The notes below the pieces were generated by a model. That model was not told the origin of the DNA. It did not search any database and saw only the letters and a list, made by a program, of their open reading frames with translations. Below are positions 26,361-35,772 of a stretch of DNA of 64,000 nt, piece after piece. The position numbers were made by a program, and so were the translations under genes. Positions within the stretch are counted from its first letter, which is position 1. Each line of letters starts with the position of its first letter. The stretch spans positions 1 through 64,000 of the forward strand of contig QXWW01000016.1 of assembly GCA_009911185.1 (NCBI GenBank). Reading direction: 5' to 3'. This stretch comes from Lachnospiraceae bacterium. Lineage in GTDB: Bacteria > Bacillota > Clostridia > Lachnospirales > Lachnospiraceae.

Positions 26361-28319
26361 ATGAATGAAGGAAACTTTAAGTTATTAAGGGACATAGCAG
26401 AACAGAGACTGTCCATAGAAGACGCTCTCCTTACCATAGAAGGAAAAATACTGGCCGAGCAGAGTCTTCTGGATAGGAACGGGATCACTGCGAAGGGTGA
26501 AAAACAGCTTGCTCCATACCGGGCAGACAACGCCATTATCATGGCGGCCGGCTACAGCGCCAGGTGTATGCCGCTGTCCAACATTATGCCCAAAGGACTG
26601 TTTAAAGTAAAAGGAGAAATCCTTATTGAACGGGAAATTCGTCAATTACTGGAAGCCGGCATTACAGATATTATCCTGGTGACAGGCTTTCAGGCCGAGA
26701 AATTCGAGTATTTAAAAGAAAAATATGGTGTCTCTATCGTTGTGAACAAAAATTTTGATAAATATAACAACATAGCTTCTTTGTACGAGGCGCAAAGCTG
26801 CCTGAAAAATTCCTATATCCTATGTTCGGACAATTACTATGAAGAAAATGTATTTCACAAATACGTCTACGCCCCCTATTATTCCTGCGTTTATTCGGAA
26901 ACCTATTGCGACGAATTTTGCGTTACTAAGACAGGCGAAGACGGCCGTATTTTAAATATCCACCGCGGCGGCGAACGTTCCTGGTACACCATTGGCGACT
27001 GCTACTTTAATGCGGAATTATCAGAAAAATTCTGCCATTTTATGAACCGTGAATGGAGCGATTTAAAAGTGCGAAACATGCTGATGGACGATTTCCATAT
27101 CCGGCATATCAGGGATCTCCCCCTTAAAAAGCAGGAACGCCCACGGGGCAGTATTCTGGAATTTGACACATTAGAAGAAATTAAAGAATTTGACCCCGGT
27201 TTTCAGGACTTCATCAAGGAAAATCTGGACAAGAACAATCCCGTCAATCAGGTTTTTTTCAAATATTCGGATGTAAAATCTTACCATTCCGTTCCTACGG
27301 AGCAGCTTGGCGGTCGTCTGCACCTAAACGAGAACCTTTTTAAGCCCTCTCCAAAATGCCTGGAGGTACTTAAAAATATCACCATGGAGGATCTATATTT
27401 ATACGACCTTGGCCACAGCGATGCGTTATTGGATACGCTTGCGGATTCTACTGGAATCTCTGCAAACAACATTTTTGTTCACAATGGCTCGGCCGAGGTC
27501 ATCAAGTCCATTTTCAGCATACTTCTCAATGAAGGCGACCATATACTTATCCCGGCTCCCGGCTGGAGCTACTACCAGAGCGTTGCCGATGAGAAATTTG
27601 CCAAATGCGTCTCTTATGAGGTGCGTGAAGCAGAAGAAAGTTACGAATACAACATTGCGGATATTCTAAAAAAGGCAGAAGAGCTTCAGCCCAAGATGAT
27701 CATCCTTACCACGCCGCAAATGCCTACCGGATGCGTGATCCCCTATCCCGACATAGAACAGATCATCGCGCAGAATGAACATTCCGTCATCATGATAGAC
27801 GAAGCTTACTGGGGATATGGCATCGATGACAATGTTTTCGAAAAGAAAATAATAACCAAATACAGCAATGTCGTCATCACCCGGACTTTTTCCAAGTTCT
27901 ACGGTCTCGCCAATATCCGTATTGGATATGGCTTGTGCAGTTACCCGTTGAGGCGGACCATTGGCCTGGATCTTCCACTGTTCAGAGCCAGCGGAATCAG
28001 CCGCAAAATCGCCATAGCGGCGCTTTGCGACACCCGCTATTACCAGGAAATGAAACAAAAGACAAATGAAATCCGCAACTGGTTTATAAGAGAGCTAAAC
28101 CGTCTCCCACATGTGAAAGCATTTCAGTCTTCTTCCAATTATGTCTTTATCAAGCTGCTTCATGCAGACGCCGATAAAATCCGCGCATATATGGAAGAAA
28201 ATGGGATCCTGATTCGCCTGTTTCGTGACAAAGACGCATTACGGCTGCGGATTACCATCGGTCCAAAGGATATTATGGAACGGGTACTTTACCAGTTAAA
28301 GAGAGCATTAATGCAATAA
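26361..28319 (+). CDS. LicC-like cytidylyltransferase fused to a class I aminotransferase-fold PLP enzyme
   Basis: A 652-residue fusion. Residues about 57-270 are a LicC-type nucleotidyltransferase (AIIMAAGYSARCMPLSN, then MPKGLFKVKGE and LIEREIRQL). Residues about 318-652 are a HisC/CobD-like fold-type I PLP domain: VHNGSAEVI, MIDEAYWGYG with the PLP Asp near 480, and TFSKFYGLANIRIGYG with the PLP lysine near 512. CobD relatives decarboxylate phosphothreonine or phosphoserine, so the protein may make an aminoalcohol phosphate and then activate it with CTP for LicD. This is inference; simple transamination is equally open. ATG 26361 follows GAGG by eight bases; the TTG at 26319 would overlap tviB. 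Confidence 0.8.
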   Translation: MNEGNFKLLRDIAEQRLSIEDALLTIEGKILAEQSLLDRNGITAKGEKQLAPYRADNAIIMAAGYSARCMPLSNIMPKGLFKVKGEILIEREIRQLLEAGITDIILVTGFQAEKFEYLKEKYGVSIVVNKNFDKYNNIASLYEAQSCLKNSYILCSDNYYEENVFHKYVYAPYYSCVYSETYCDEFCVTKTGEDGRILNIHRGGERSWYTIGDCYFNAELSEKFCHFMNREWSDLKVRNMLMDDFHIRHIRDLPLKKQERPRGSILEFDTLEEIKEFDPGFQDFIKENLDKNNPVNQVFFKYSDVKSYHSVPTEQLGGRLHLNENLFKPSPKCLEVLKNITMEDLYLYDLGHSDALLDTLADSTGISANNIFVHNGSAEVIKSIFSILLNEGDHILIPAPGWSYYQSVADEKFAKCVSYEVREAEESYEYNIADILKKAEELQPKMIILTTPQMPTGCVIPYPDIEQIIAQNEHSVIMIDEAYWGYGIDDNVFEKKIITKYSNVVITRTFSKFYGLANIRIGYGLCSYPLRRTIGLDLPLFRASGISRKIAIAALCDTRYYQEMKQKTNEIRNWFIRELNRLPHVKAFQSSSNYVFIKLLHADADKIRAYMEENGILIRLFRDKDALRLRITIGPKDIMERVLYQLKRALMQ

Positions 28320-28333
28320 GAGAGGAATTTAAA

Positions 28334-29515
28334 ATGAATATAAAACTTTCCGTTATTGTTCCTGTTTATAATGTGGAACCTTACATAAAAAGATGCTTAG
28401 ACAGCATCATACATCAAACCTATCAGAATTTAGAGATTATACTTGTTGACGACGGCTCCACAGACAGAAGCGGCGCTATATGCGACGAGTACTGCCGCGC
28501 CGACCCGCGCATTCAGGTGATACATAAGAAAAACGGCGGCATTGCCAGTGCGAGGAAGGCAGGAATTGTACATGCAACCGGCGAATATACAACAAATGTT
28601 GATCCAGACGACTGGATTGAAACAGACGCATTTGCATATATGGCAGATAAATTAGAAACATATGCGCCTGATATGCTTGTCTTAGGATACAAAAAGGAAT
28701 ATCCGGAATTTGTGGAAGAATACAGACAGTGGATTGCAGACGGCATTTATGTGGATCAGGATTTCTGGGATGAATTTAATCATTTCATAGAAAAAAATAG
28801 TTTTTTCTGTCAGCCCATAGACATGTCTTTATGCAACAAAGCTGTCAAAACAGAGATGTGGAAAAAATACCAGATGGAATGCCCGGAATCATTAAAAAAG
28901 AATGTCGACGACGCCGTAATTTTCCCCTGCATCTTAAACAGCAGCAGCGTGTATGTAGATTCTAAATGTTTCTATCATTACTGCGTCAGAAATAACTCAA
29001 TTTTATGGGGGAATCACAGTAAAGATTATGAGCGCTTTCTTATTCTCTCAGAACAATTAATCAAATCTTACAGCAACGCGCGCTACAAAGACAAGATCCA
29101 TAAAAAGTTTTTATTATACAAGATTTTTTATCATTTTATCTTAGACACCCCGGAAAGGCTAATCAGCGAGCAGGAATGTTTGGTCTATCCAGAGGTTACG
29201 CCTAAAAGCAGAATTATTGTATATGGAAAGGGCGTGTTTGCCAATCGTCTCATGCAGCGGATGCAAGAACTGCAATATTGTACGATAACCGGAAATATTG
29301 ATAAATCGGACATGAACGACATAGATATAAAAGAATTGCCTTTATTCGATTATATCGTAATCGCAATATTTAATTCTGCAATTGTTGATTCCTCTGTAAA
29401 ACTCTTAAAGGAAAAAGGAATAGACGCAGACAAACTGTTGTGCATTGAAAAAGAGCATTTAAGCTTTGAAAAACTTCCCGATAAACTGAGAGCACTATGG
29501 AACGCATGGGTTTAA
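28334..29515 (+). CDS. Family 2 glycosyltransferase with C-terminal Rossmann-like module
   Basis: A 393-residue protein with a standard GT2 domain (residues 1 to about 230): SVIVPVYNVEPYIKRCLDSI, LVDDGSTDRSGAICDEY, and the metal site VDPDD near 97. Unlike its neighbours at 14616 and 23625, the acidic residues are intact, so it should be an active inverting transferase. Residues about 289-393 carry the recurring module (RIIVYGKGVFANRLMQRM, NIDKSD, YIVIAIFNS). Transcribed right after the LicC fusion gene with a 14-bp spacer. Confidence 0.85.
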   Translation: MNIKLSVIVPVYNVEPYIKRCLDSIIHQTYQNLEIILVDDGSTDRSGAICDEYCRADPRIQVIHKKNGGIASARKAGIVHATGEYTTNVDPDDWIETDAFAYMADKLETYAPDMLVLGYKKEYPEFVEEYRQWIADGIYVDQDFWDEFNHFIEKNSFFCQPIDMSLCNKAVKTEMWKKYQMECPESLKKNVDDAVIFPCILNSSSVYVDSKCFYHYCVRNNSILWGNHSKDYERFLILSEQLIKSYSNARYKDKIHKKFLLYKIFYHFILDTPERLISEQECLVYPEVTPKSRIIVYGKGVFANRLMQRMQELQYCTITGNIDKSDMNDIDIKELPLFDYIVIAIFNSAIVDSSVKLLKEKGIDADKLLCIEKEHLSFEKLPDKLRALWNAWV

Positions 29516-29590
29516 GGGACGCGGCAAATCAAACCATTTACCAGCAAAAACTGCTGCACGCATAACAGGATTACAGGAGGAAGCAAATCA

Positions 29591-31111
29591 ATGAAGGCAA
29601 TCGCAATGTATTTACCACAATTTCATCATGTTCCCGAAAACGACGCCTGGTGGGGCAGCGGTTTTACCGACTGGAAAGCAATGAGCATGGCAAAACCTTT
29701 ATTTGACGGACATAACCAGCCAAAAGAGCCGCTTAATCATTATCAATATGATCTTTTAAATAAAGAAACTTTTCTGTGGCAGGAAAAATTAATGAAGGAC
29801 TATCATATCTATGGTTTCTGTTTCTATCATTATTGGTTTAAGGAGGGGAAGAAAATTCTCGAAAAACCGGCGGAAAATCTTCTCCGTTGGACTGATATAG
29901 AGATTCCTTTCTGCTTTTCATGGGCAAATATATCATGGGTAAGATCCTGGAGTAATTTGGGAGATCAGACAGTCTGGGCCAGCAGTTTTGAAACAGATGA
30001 ACCTCACACGGGAAACGGAATACTTTTAGAACAGGAGTATGGAAATAAGGAAGATTGGACGGAACATTTCTATTACTTGCTGCCCTTTTTCAAAGATAAG
30101 CGATACATAAAAAAAGAAAACAAACCTCTGATCATTATTCACAGACAGGAAGATCTTCACTGCCTAAAAGAAATGCGCAAGGTATGGAATGAGCTGGCAT
30201 TACTGAATGGTTTTCCTGGAATATACATAATCGGAAACTTTTACGACGGCGTGGAACATACCTGTGCAGACGCCATGCTGGTAATGGAGCCAGGCAAAAC
30301 CATCGGCCGGGATTTTCCGGCAAGATTCGCCAACCAGAACAGAATGGAAGTGGCAAGATATTTGTCCTACGAAGAAGTGTGGAAAAACTCTTTGGAATGG
30401 CAGGCTTCTTTGCATACCAAAACATACTACGGCGGATTTTGCAATTACGACGATACTCCCAGAAGAGGAAATGCCGGAACTATCATATACAACGACACTC
30501 CGGAAAAATTTAAGGTATATCTCACAGATTTATATGCAAAAAACAAAGCCTGCGGCAATGAATTTGTGTTCATCAACGCCTGGAATGAATGGGGCGAGGG
30601 AATGCACCTGGAACCGGACGAAGAACATGGTTATGGATTCCTGGAAGCAATTCCATATGCGGAAAATCATTACTTAAAAGAGGTCTATAAGTATACCCCG
30701 ACTGAAAAAAATCAGGAAACAGATATAAAAGAACGACAGATTTCAAGATATAAACAGGAAGTCTCCGTACTCAGCAACTGGCTTTTCACATTAGAACATC
30801 AACTTGAAATTGCCCAATGGCTGTTGCAGCATAATTACAAACGAGTAGGAATATATGGTTTTGGCGTACTTGGCAAACATCTCCTGGCGCAGCTGCTACA
30901 AAAGATGGAATTTTTATGCTGCATTGACCGGGATGCAAGAAGTCTGAAACTGGACGTACCAGTATTTTTGCCGGATGAAATTCCTCAACTGGACTTATTG
31001 GTTATAACAAACGTTCATATTTATAATGAAATTCATGATGCATTGAATCATGAAAACATCGCAATGATATCACTGGAAACTTTGATTAAAAATATAGTAA
31101 ATGAAACATAA
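29591..31111 (+). CDS. WbsX-type (GH99-like) glycan protein with C-terminal Rossmann-like module
   Basis: A 506-residue member of the WbsX family, proteins found in O-antigen and rhamnan clusters that resemble GH99 folds and are annotated as glycosyltransferases without full proof. Diagnostic parts are AIAMYLPQFHHVPENDAWWG at the start, FCFYHYWF near residue 80, and INAWNEWGEGMHLEPD near 335. Residues about 414-506 add the cluster's recurring module (RVGIYGFGVLGKHLLAQL, CIDRD, LLVITNVH). No signal peptide, so it is cytoplasmic. It could build or trim the glycan repeat. Confidence 0.82.
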   Translation: MKAIAMYLPQFHHVPENDAWWGSGFTDWKAMSMAKPLFDGHNQPKEPLNHYQYDLLNKETFLWQEKLMKDYHIYGFCFYHYWFKEGKKILEKPAENLLRWTDIEIPFCFSWANISWVRSWSNLGDQTVWASSFETDEPHTGNGILLEQEYGNKEDWTEHFYYLLPFFKDKRYIKKENKPLIIIHRQEDLHCLKEMRKVWNELALLNGFPGIYIIGNFYDGVEHTCADAMLVMEPGKTIGRDFPARFANQNRMEVARYLSYEEVWKNSLEWQASLHTKTYYGGFCNYDDTPRRGNAGTIIYNDTPEKFKVYLTDLYAKNKACGNEFVFINAWNEWGEGMHLEPDEEHGYGFLEAIPYAENHYLKEVYKYTPTEKNQETDIKERQISRYKQEVSVLSNWLFTLEHQLEIAQWLLQHNYKRVGIYGFGVLGKHLLAQLLQKMEFLCCIDRDARSLKLDVPVFLPDEIPQLDLLVITNVHIYNEIHDALNHENIAMISLETLIKNIVNET

Positions 31112-31127
31112 CCATTAGAGGCTGCTT

Positions 31128-32060
31128 ATGAACAATTTAGAAAAATTTAAACGCATCTGCGAGAAAAAAGTTCCCATAGCAATAGAAAATGTTAACAACC
31201 GCCAGATTGTAATCTGGGGCGCATCCGACAGCGGACGTATCGTAAAAGAATTATTATGCGGACAAGAACGGCATCCCGCTTTTTTTGTAGATAAAAACGC
31301 AGCGAAAATAAAACAATACTGCGACTGCCAGGTAAAAGAAACTGACCTGTTAGACGCCACGCTCCATTTCGTTTTCGTAGCCACGCTTGCTCTGCATGAA
31401 GAAATTGAAGAATTACTGGAACAGAAAGGTTTTACAGATAAGGATTACACATATTTATGCGATAATGAAAGGTATCTCAAAGAAGATATTCTTTATCGGG
31501 GATGTTTCGTGGGCAGATATACTTATGGCTATGAAGAATTACTGTCGGACTATCCCCTGGCAAGTAAAATCGGCCGCTTCTGTTCCATTAACAGTACCGC
31601 GCGTATCTGGAATAACCATTCTCTTGATACCGTAACCACGCACCCCATTTTAGATCACAGATTATTCTATTCCAGAAAAGAAAAAGAGATGAGGCAGGCT
31701 TTTATCAAAAAGTATGGCAAACACCTCCACAATGCACCATATGAAAACAGTGCGCTCAGGGACAATCGTCCCGTTGAAATTGGCAATGACGTATGGATCG
31801 GAGCCAACGTCATCCTTCTTCCCGGGGTAAAAATTGGAGATGGCGCAGTCATTGCGGCCGGAGCTGTCGTAACGAAAGATGTGGAGCCTTATGCCATTGC
31901 CGGCGGCGTACCAGCAAAATTAATAAAGCACCGTTTTCAGAAAACGCAGATTGAGTCGTTTCTGCGGATTCAATGGTGGAAATGGGATATTACAAAAATT
32001 GAAGAGAACATTGAATTATTTTATCAGCCAGAACTGTTCTGTAACATCTTCGATATTTAG
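31128..32060 (+). CDS. Rossmann-like module fused to a hexapeptide-repeat acyltransferase
   Basis: A 310-residue protein. Residues about 22-120 are the recurring module, here N-terminal ([32 protein letters not shown]). Residues about 130-300 form a left-handed beta-helix acyltransferase of the antibiotic/sugar O-acetyltransferase (Vat/CatB) type: [12 protein letters not shown], the catalytic-type His in [22 protein letters not shown], and [10 protein letters not shown]. The order resembles PglD, a sugar-nucleotide acetyltransferase with an N-terminal Rossmann domain. It likely O- or N-acetylates a sugar. It is the last gene before a strong stem-loop. Confidence 0.85.
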   Translation: MNNLEKFKRICEKKVPIAIENVNNRQIVIWGASDSGRIVKELLCGQERHPAFFVDKNAAKIKQYCDCQVKETDLLDATLHFVFVATLALHEEIEELLEQKGFTDKDYTYLCDNERYLKEDILYRGCFVGRYTYGYEELLSDYPLASKIGRFCSINSTARIWNNHSLDTVTTHPILDHRLFYSRKEKEMRQAFIKKYGKHLHNAPYENSALRDNRPVEIGNDVWIGANVILLPGVKIGDGAVIAAGAVVTKDVEPYAIAGGVPAKLIKHRFQKTQIESFLRIQWWKWDITKIEENIELFYQPELFCNIFDI

Positions 32061-32095
32061 AAAATGCGTCTCTTCCGGTCAGATAGATAAACCTA

Positions 32096-32132
32096 AACTG
32101 CCGCAGCGGGGAAAGAATCCGCTGCGGCAGTT
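32096..32132. terminator. Stem-loop between converging operons
   Basis: A perfect 14-bp GC-rich stem (32096-32109 with 32119-32132, 9-nt loop) lies between the ends of two convergent genes (32060 and 32160). No long T-run follows on either strand, so it may act as a bidirectional terminator or only protect mRNA ends. Confidence 0.55.
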
Positions 32133-32159
32133 CTACGCTGCTGCCAATATCTCTGTTGA

Positions 32160-34142
32160 TTATTCTAACACAATCCCCAGCTCTCTTAATTTTTCCTCCT
32201 GTTTTTGATAAAATGGATACTCATGCGCCGCCCCTCCTCTATAGTAGGCAAACCAGCCGTTCCCATAACATGCCTTCAATACCTTCATACACTCCAAAGG
32301 CACTTCCACCGTGGTCGTTTCAAATGGAAGCGGGGTACTGTCCTCATACCATTCCTCTTTCAGCCTGTAATTCTCTCTGTTTTTAAGATAAGAATGACTG
32401 CACATATATGCAATTTCATCCCCATCTTCTTTCCCATACATCTGACTGATAGCGCTTGCAAGCCTTAACAGTTGATGTATATACGGACGCTCTTCTGTAA
32501 AATGATAATTGCATAGTTGTTCAATAAGCTTTAATTCTTTTTCAATGTCTTCCGTGATCTGGCTGCCGTTATCCTGCAGTTTGCAGGCCACAGACAATAC
32601 ATTCTGCAATATACCCGCCTGCATGTCGGCCTCTTCCTTATTTCTGGGAATATAATCCAAAGGCTCTATATCTACGCCTACCACATAAGGGCATCCATAA
32701 AATTCATCCAATTTCTCCTGCTGCACATGTATATGCGCATGATCCGAGTCCGCTACATTCAATACCCGCGCTCTTGTATTGGGCCAGCCCTCATCATAGG
32801 TGCCATCCACAATACAGTACCCTTCTGACAATTCTTCTCTGGCTATGGCAAAAAAACGGTTATAATCTTCGCGTTTCATGGCAATATCAATATCATCATC
32901 CCAGGGCACAAACCCCTGATGCCTCACTGCCCCTAAAAGCGTTCCCCAATCTGCAAAATAAAGAATATGATGCTTCTTGCAAATGCGCTCGACCTCCTTC
33001 ATTACTTTTATAGAAGCTGCCCATGCGCGTTTCATCATTTTCTCAATATGAAAACTTTCTTTCGCAATATATTGATGAAAAAGCCCCGCTTCACAATATC
33101 TGACTCTGCGGTCTTCTTCTTTAAAATAATCAGACGGGAATACCAGCCTGCTCCTCAAATTCTTTTCCTCCTGAATCGTCTGCTCATAATGCTTCACTAC
33201 GCCCAAAAACTCCCGCCTGGCTTCTTCCAGGGAATCATACGCCGCCGCAAATTCCGTGCCCGACACAACCGCCGCGCCAAAAGTTCCTCCCATGGTCATA
33301 ACCGGAAGCCATTGATCCGCTATTGCGGCCAAAAAACTGCTGTCGCCAAGATGCAGCGCCATTCCCGGATTATATTCTAAAATCCGGGAAATCACGCTTT
33401 CCACATCTTTTGTATCCGTTAGGCAGGACTGGCACTGGTAAAATGCGAATCGCTCTCCCCTCCATTCCAGCTCCTCCTGTTGATGATTCACAATCTCCTC
33501 CTCATATTGCGGCGCAAAGAAACTAAGTTCTCCTGCTCTGGAAGCCGCCTCATTGGTATTAACCAGCAATACCTCTTTCTCCATTGAATGCTGTAAAACA
33601 TAGCAGCATTCTAAAACAAAATCCCTCCACGCTTCATTATCTGCAGAAAGCTTCTCGGTCAGCACCACCACCCGCTTTGCGTAGCGGTATGGATACAGCT
33701 TAGGGCATACCGCCACATTCAATTGCAGCATACAGCAGGCGAGCGCACGCTGTATAAGCGCCGCCAACATTTCCCGTGTATTTTGGGTATCACAATCTTT
33801 ATGCTGCAGACGGAAACTGTTCAATTGCCCAAAAAGCCAGTATGCATTTTGCCACGACAATTGTCCGTCTTGCTGAAGCACGCGTATCAATTTTAAAAAA
33901 TTCTCCATATAGACAGCATTGGCGTCAATATGCAAAAGGTACGAATATACCGGAAATATCAGCCCCATCTTTTCCTCAATCCGTTCACACAACGCCTCAT
34001 GTATTTCCACTGCCATCTGCTTTCGCTCAGCTTCATCCGTTTGCAATGCTTTTTGGTACACATTGCCGGCATGTTCGATAAAATGCTCATCTACATTTTT
34101 GTTTCTTAACTGTTCTAACATGATACGATACGATTCCATCAT
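32160..34142 (-). CDS. LicD-family protein with a large N-terminal extension
   Basis: A 660-residue protein. The C-terminal part holds a full LicD domain: [15 protein letters not shown] and VPWDDDIDIAM near residues 395-425, then a GVDIEPLDYIP block. The first 370 residues are unlike ordinary LicD; about residues 155-310 look like half of a GT-B-type glycosyltransferase fold (RVVVLTEKL, NPGMALHLGD, PVMTMGGTFG), preceded by a helical region. It may couple glycosyl and phospho-alcohol transfer. A closely similar LicD lacking the extension lies at 35769. ATG 34142 is followed at once by a second ATG, so the start is uncertain by one codon. Confidence 0.78.
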   Translation of the reverse strand: MMESYRIMLEQLRNKNVDEHFIEHAGNVYQKALQTDEAERKQMAVEIHEALCERIEEKMGLIFPVYSYLLHIDANAVYMENFLKLIRVLQQDGQLSWQNAYWLFGQLNSFRLQHKDCDTQNTREMLAALIQRALACCMLQLNVAVCPKLYPYRYAKRVVVLTEKLSADNEAWRDFVLECCYVLQHSMEKEVLLVNTNEAASRAGELSFFAPQYEEEIVNHQQEELEWRGERFAFYQCQSCLTDTKDVESVISRILEYNPGMALHLGDSSFLAAIADQWLPVMTMGGTFGAAVVSGTEFAAAYDSLEEARREFLGVVKHYEQTIQEEKNLRSRLVFPSDYFKEEDRRVRYCEAGLFHQYIAKESFHIEKMMKRAWAASIKVMKEVERICKKHHILYFADWGTLLGAVRHQGFVPWDDDIDIAMKREDYNRFFAIAREELSEGYCIVDGTYDEGWPNTRARVLNVADSDHAHIHVQQEKLDEFYGCPYVVGVDIEPLDYIPRNKEEADMQAGILQNVLSVACKLQDNGSQITEDIEKELKLIEQLCNYHFTEERPYIHQLLRLASAISQMYGKEDGDEIAYMCSHSYLKNRENYRLKEEWYEDSTPLPFETTTVEVPLECMKVLKACYGNGWFAYYRGGAAHEYPFYQKQEEKLRELGIVLE

Positions 34143-34314
34143 CTCTTCACCCTGCCGCTTTCTCTCCTAATTAAGACCTTTTTCCTTCAAACGCAAATCC
34201 ATACTCGCGGATACATTTTTCTGGTATGTCTTTCTCACTATTTTACCTGAATATCATCTTATCAATCTAAAAATCATTCCTGTCCCCGGCGCTTTCGGTT
34301 GCCGCTGCCATCCC

Positions 34315-35772
34315 TCATCCCTGCATAACCGCACGATACACACGGCTTCCTATTTGTTCTCTCCTGGCCTGTCCGCCGCCGGGCGCTTTCTCTCCCTTTA
34401 TCTGCATTTGGTCCATTTTCAATACCTCCTGTAAAACCTCCCTTTCTTCGCTCTCCCACACATTCTGCAGCCACGCAGGCTTGCCTGTCGCGCGGTAAGT
34501 CACCAGAAGACTGCTCCAGTCGCCATAATACGCGTCTGAAAGGGCCATGGCAAGGTTTGGGTCCGGCGTTTCGTCAAATATTCCGTACGCCTCATCTTTA
34601 AACTGCTGCACCAGCTTCAGATACGTATCGCAAAGCTGCGGGCGCACAGAAATTATCGTAGATAATAGCAGCGGATGCGGCCGCCACAGCAGGACTGCCT
34701 CCTCACGCCTTTCTTTAAACGCCTCAAATACCTTGCCGACCTTTATCAGCTCCTGCTCATTGTTGGCCAGCAGCACATTCATGGTCAAATTATATAAGAC
34801 CACTTTTTTCCTGCTTTTATCCGGTTTGAGGAGCACTTGCTGCCAGCTTTGCGGCAGTTTATCTATCTCACAGTCTGTATGAAACAGTTTGTCAAACTTT
34901 GGTGAACCAAGCGGCAGAAATTTCTCTTCCGCCGTTTTCAACGCTCCTTCCCAGTCATTTTCCTTTAAAGTTCTCGTATACACACGGCGGTAGGTTTCGC
35001 ATACGCTCCCAGGCTGCACAATCACCTTATCTGCAAAAAGAACGCCGGGCATATAACACTGATGCTCGGAAGGACCGCTTCCCTCACTGACAAAATACGG
35101 AATATAGACCAACTGCTCCGTACATTTTTTTAGCCTCGACGCGTAATACTGCTCTGGTACCCGGGTAACTTTGTTGCATCCATCATAAGGGTTATGAAAG
35201 AAAATCACGTCCGGATGCCGTTCCTCCACAGAATATGCCTCATATGACGTTACTGGCACGTTTGAGGGATAATCTGCACATTTATCATGCAAGAGTCCCA
35301 GGCTTCCGTCCGGCAGCACATCATAAAAAGGAAGCGGCACCACATAAACGTCTGCCGCCGGATCTTTTTGGGCCTCCAGCCACACGCTTTCCAAAGAATC
35401 CCACATGGAAGGCTGGTAGGGCAGAAACAAAACCTCTTTCTTCGCGGCAACAGATTTAAAACCCTGATACAACTCACCGACAACTTTTTTAGCTTTGTTC
35501 GCCAGTACACGCAGCCCGCCGTAATTATCCAGGACAATACTCATCTGGTACGCCAGTTCACACAACTGCTCCAGTTCTGTAACCAGAGAATGATAATCAC
35601 ACAAATCTGCCTCCAGAACCGTGCCAATCGCAATGGCATTCTGCTGAATCCAGGTCAGAATCTCCACCGCCTGTTCTTTGCTTACATGTTTCTGCCGATC
35701 CTCAAAAATAAGAAGTTTCTCTTTTATCGTATTAAGCCTGGAAATCTGATTATTTCTACAAAATTTTGTCAT
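34315..35772 (-). CDS. TagB/TagF-like glycerophosphotransferase family protein
   Basis: A 485-residue protein with the CDP-glycerol:poly(glycerophosphate) transferase fold. The GT-B landmarks appear as FLPYQPSMWDSLESVW near residue 115, PLGSPKFDKLF (the family GNPRxD site), WRPHPLL near 365, and SDAYYGDWSSLL near 410, which is equivalent to the SDxxxTDYSS donor site. The motifs are recognisable but diverged, so the donor may not be CDP-glycerol. The start overlaps the end of the LicD gene before it (ATGA), so the two are probably translated together and act on one polyol-phosphate decoration. Confidence 0.7.
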   Translation of the reverse strand: MTKFCRNNQISRLNTIKEKLLIFEDRQKHVSKEQAVEILTWIQQNAIAIGTVLEADLCDYHSLVTELEQLCELAYQMSIVLDNYGGLRVLANKAKKVVGELYQGFKSVAAKKEVLFLPYQPSMWDSLESVWLEAQKDPAADVYVVPLPFYDVLPDGSLGLLHDKCADYPSNVPVTSYEAYSVEERHPDVIFFHNPYDGCNKVTRVPEQYYASRLKKCTEQLVYIPYFVSEGSGPSEHQCYMPGVLFADKVIVQPGSVCETYRRVYTRTLKENDWEGALKTAEEKFLPLGSPKFDKLFHTDCEIDKLPQSWQQVLLKPDKSRKKVVLYNLTMNVLLANNEQELIKVGKVFEAFKERREEAVLLWRPHPLLLSTIISVRPQLCDTYLKLVQQFKDEAYGIFDETPDPNLAMALSDAYYGDWSSLLVTYRATGKPAWLQNVWESEEREVLQEVLKMDQMQIKGEKAPGGGQARREQIGSRVYRAVMQG

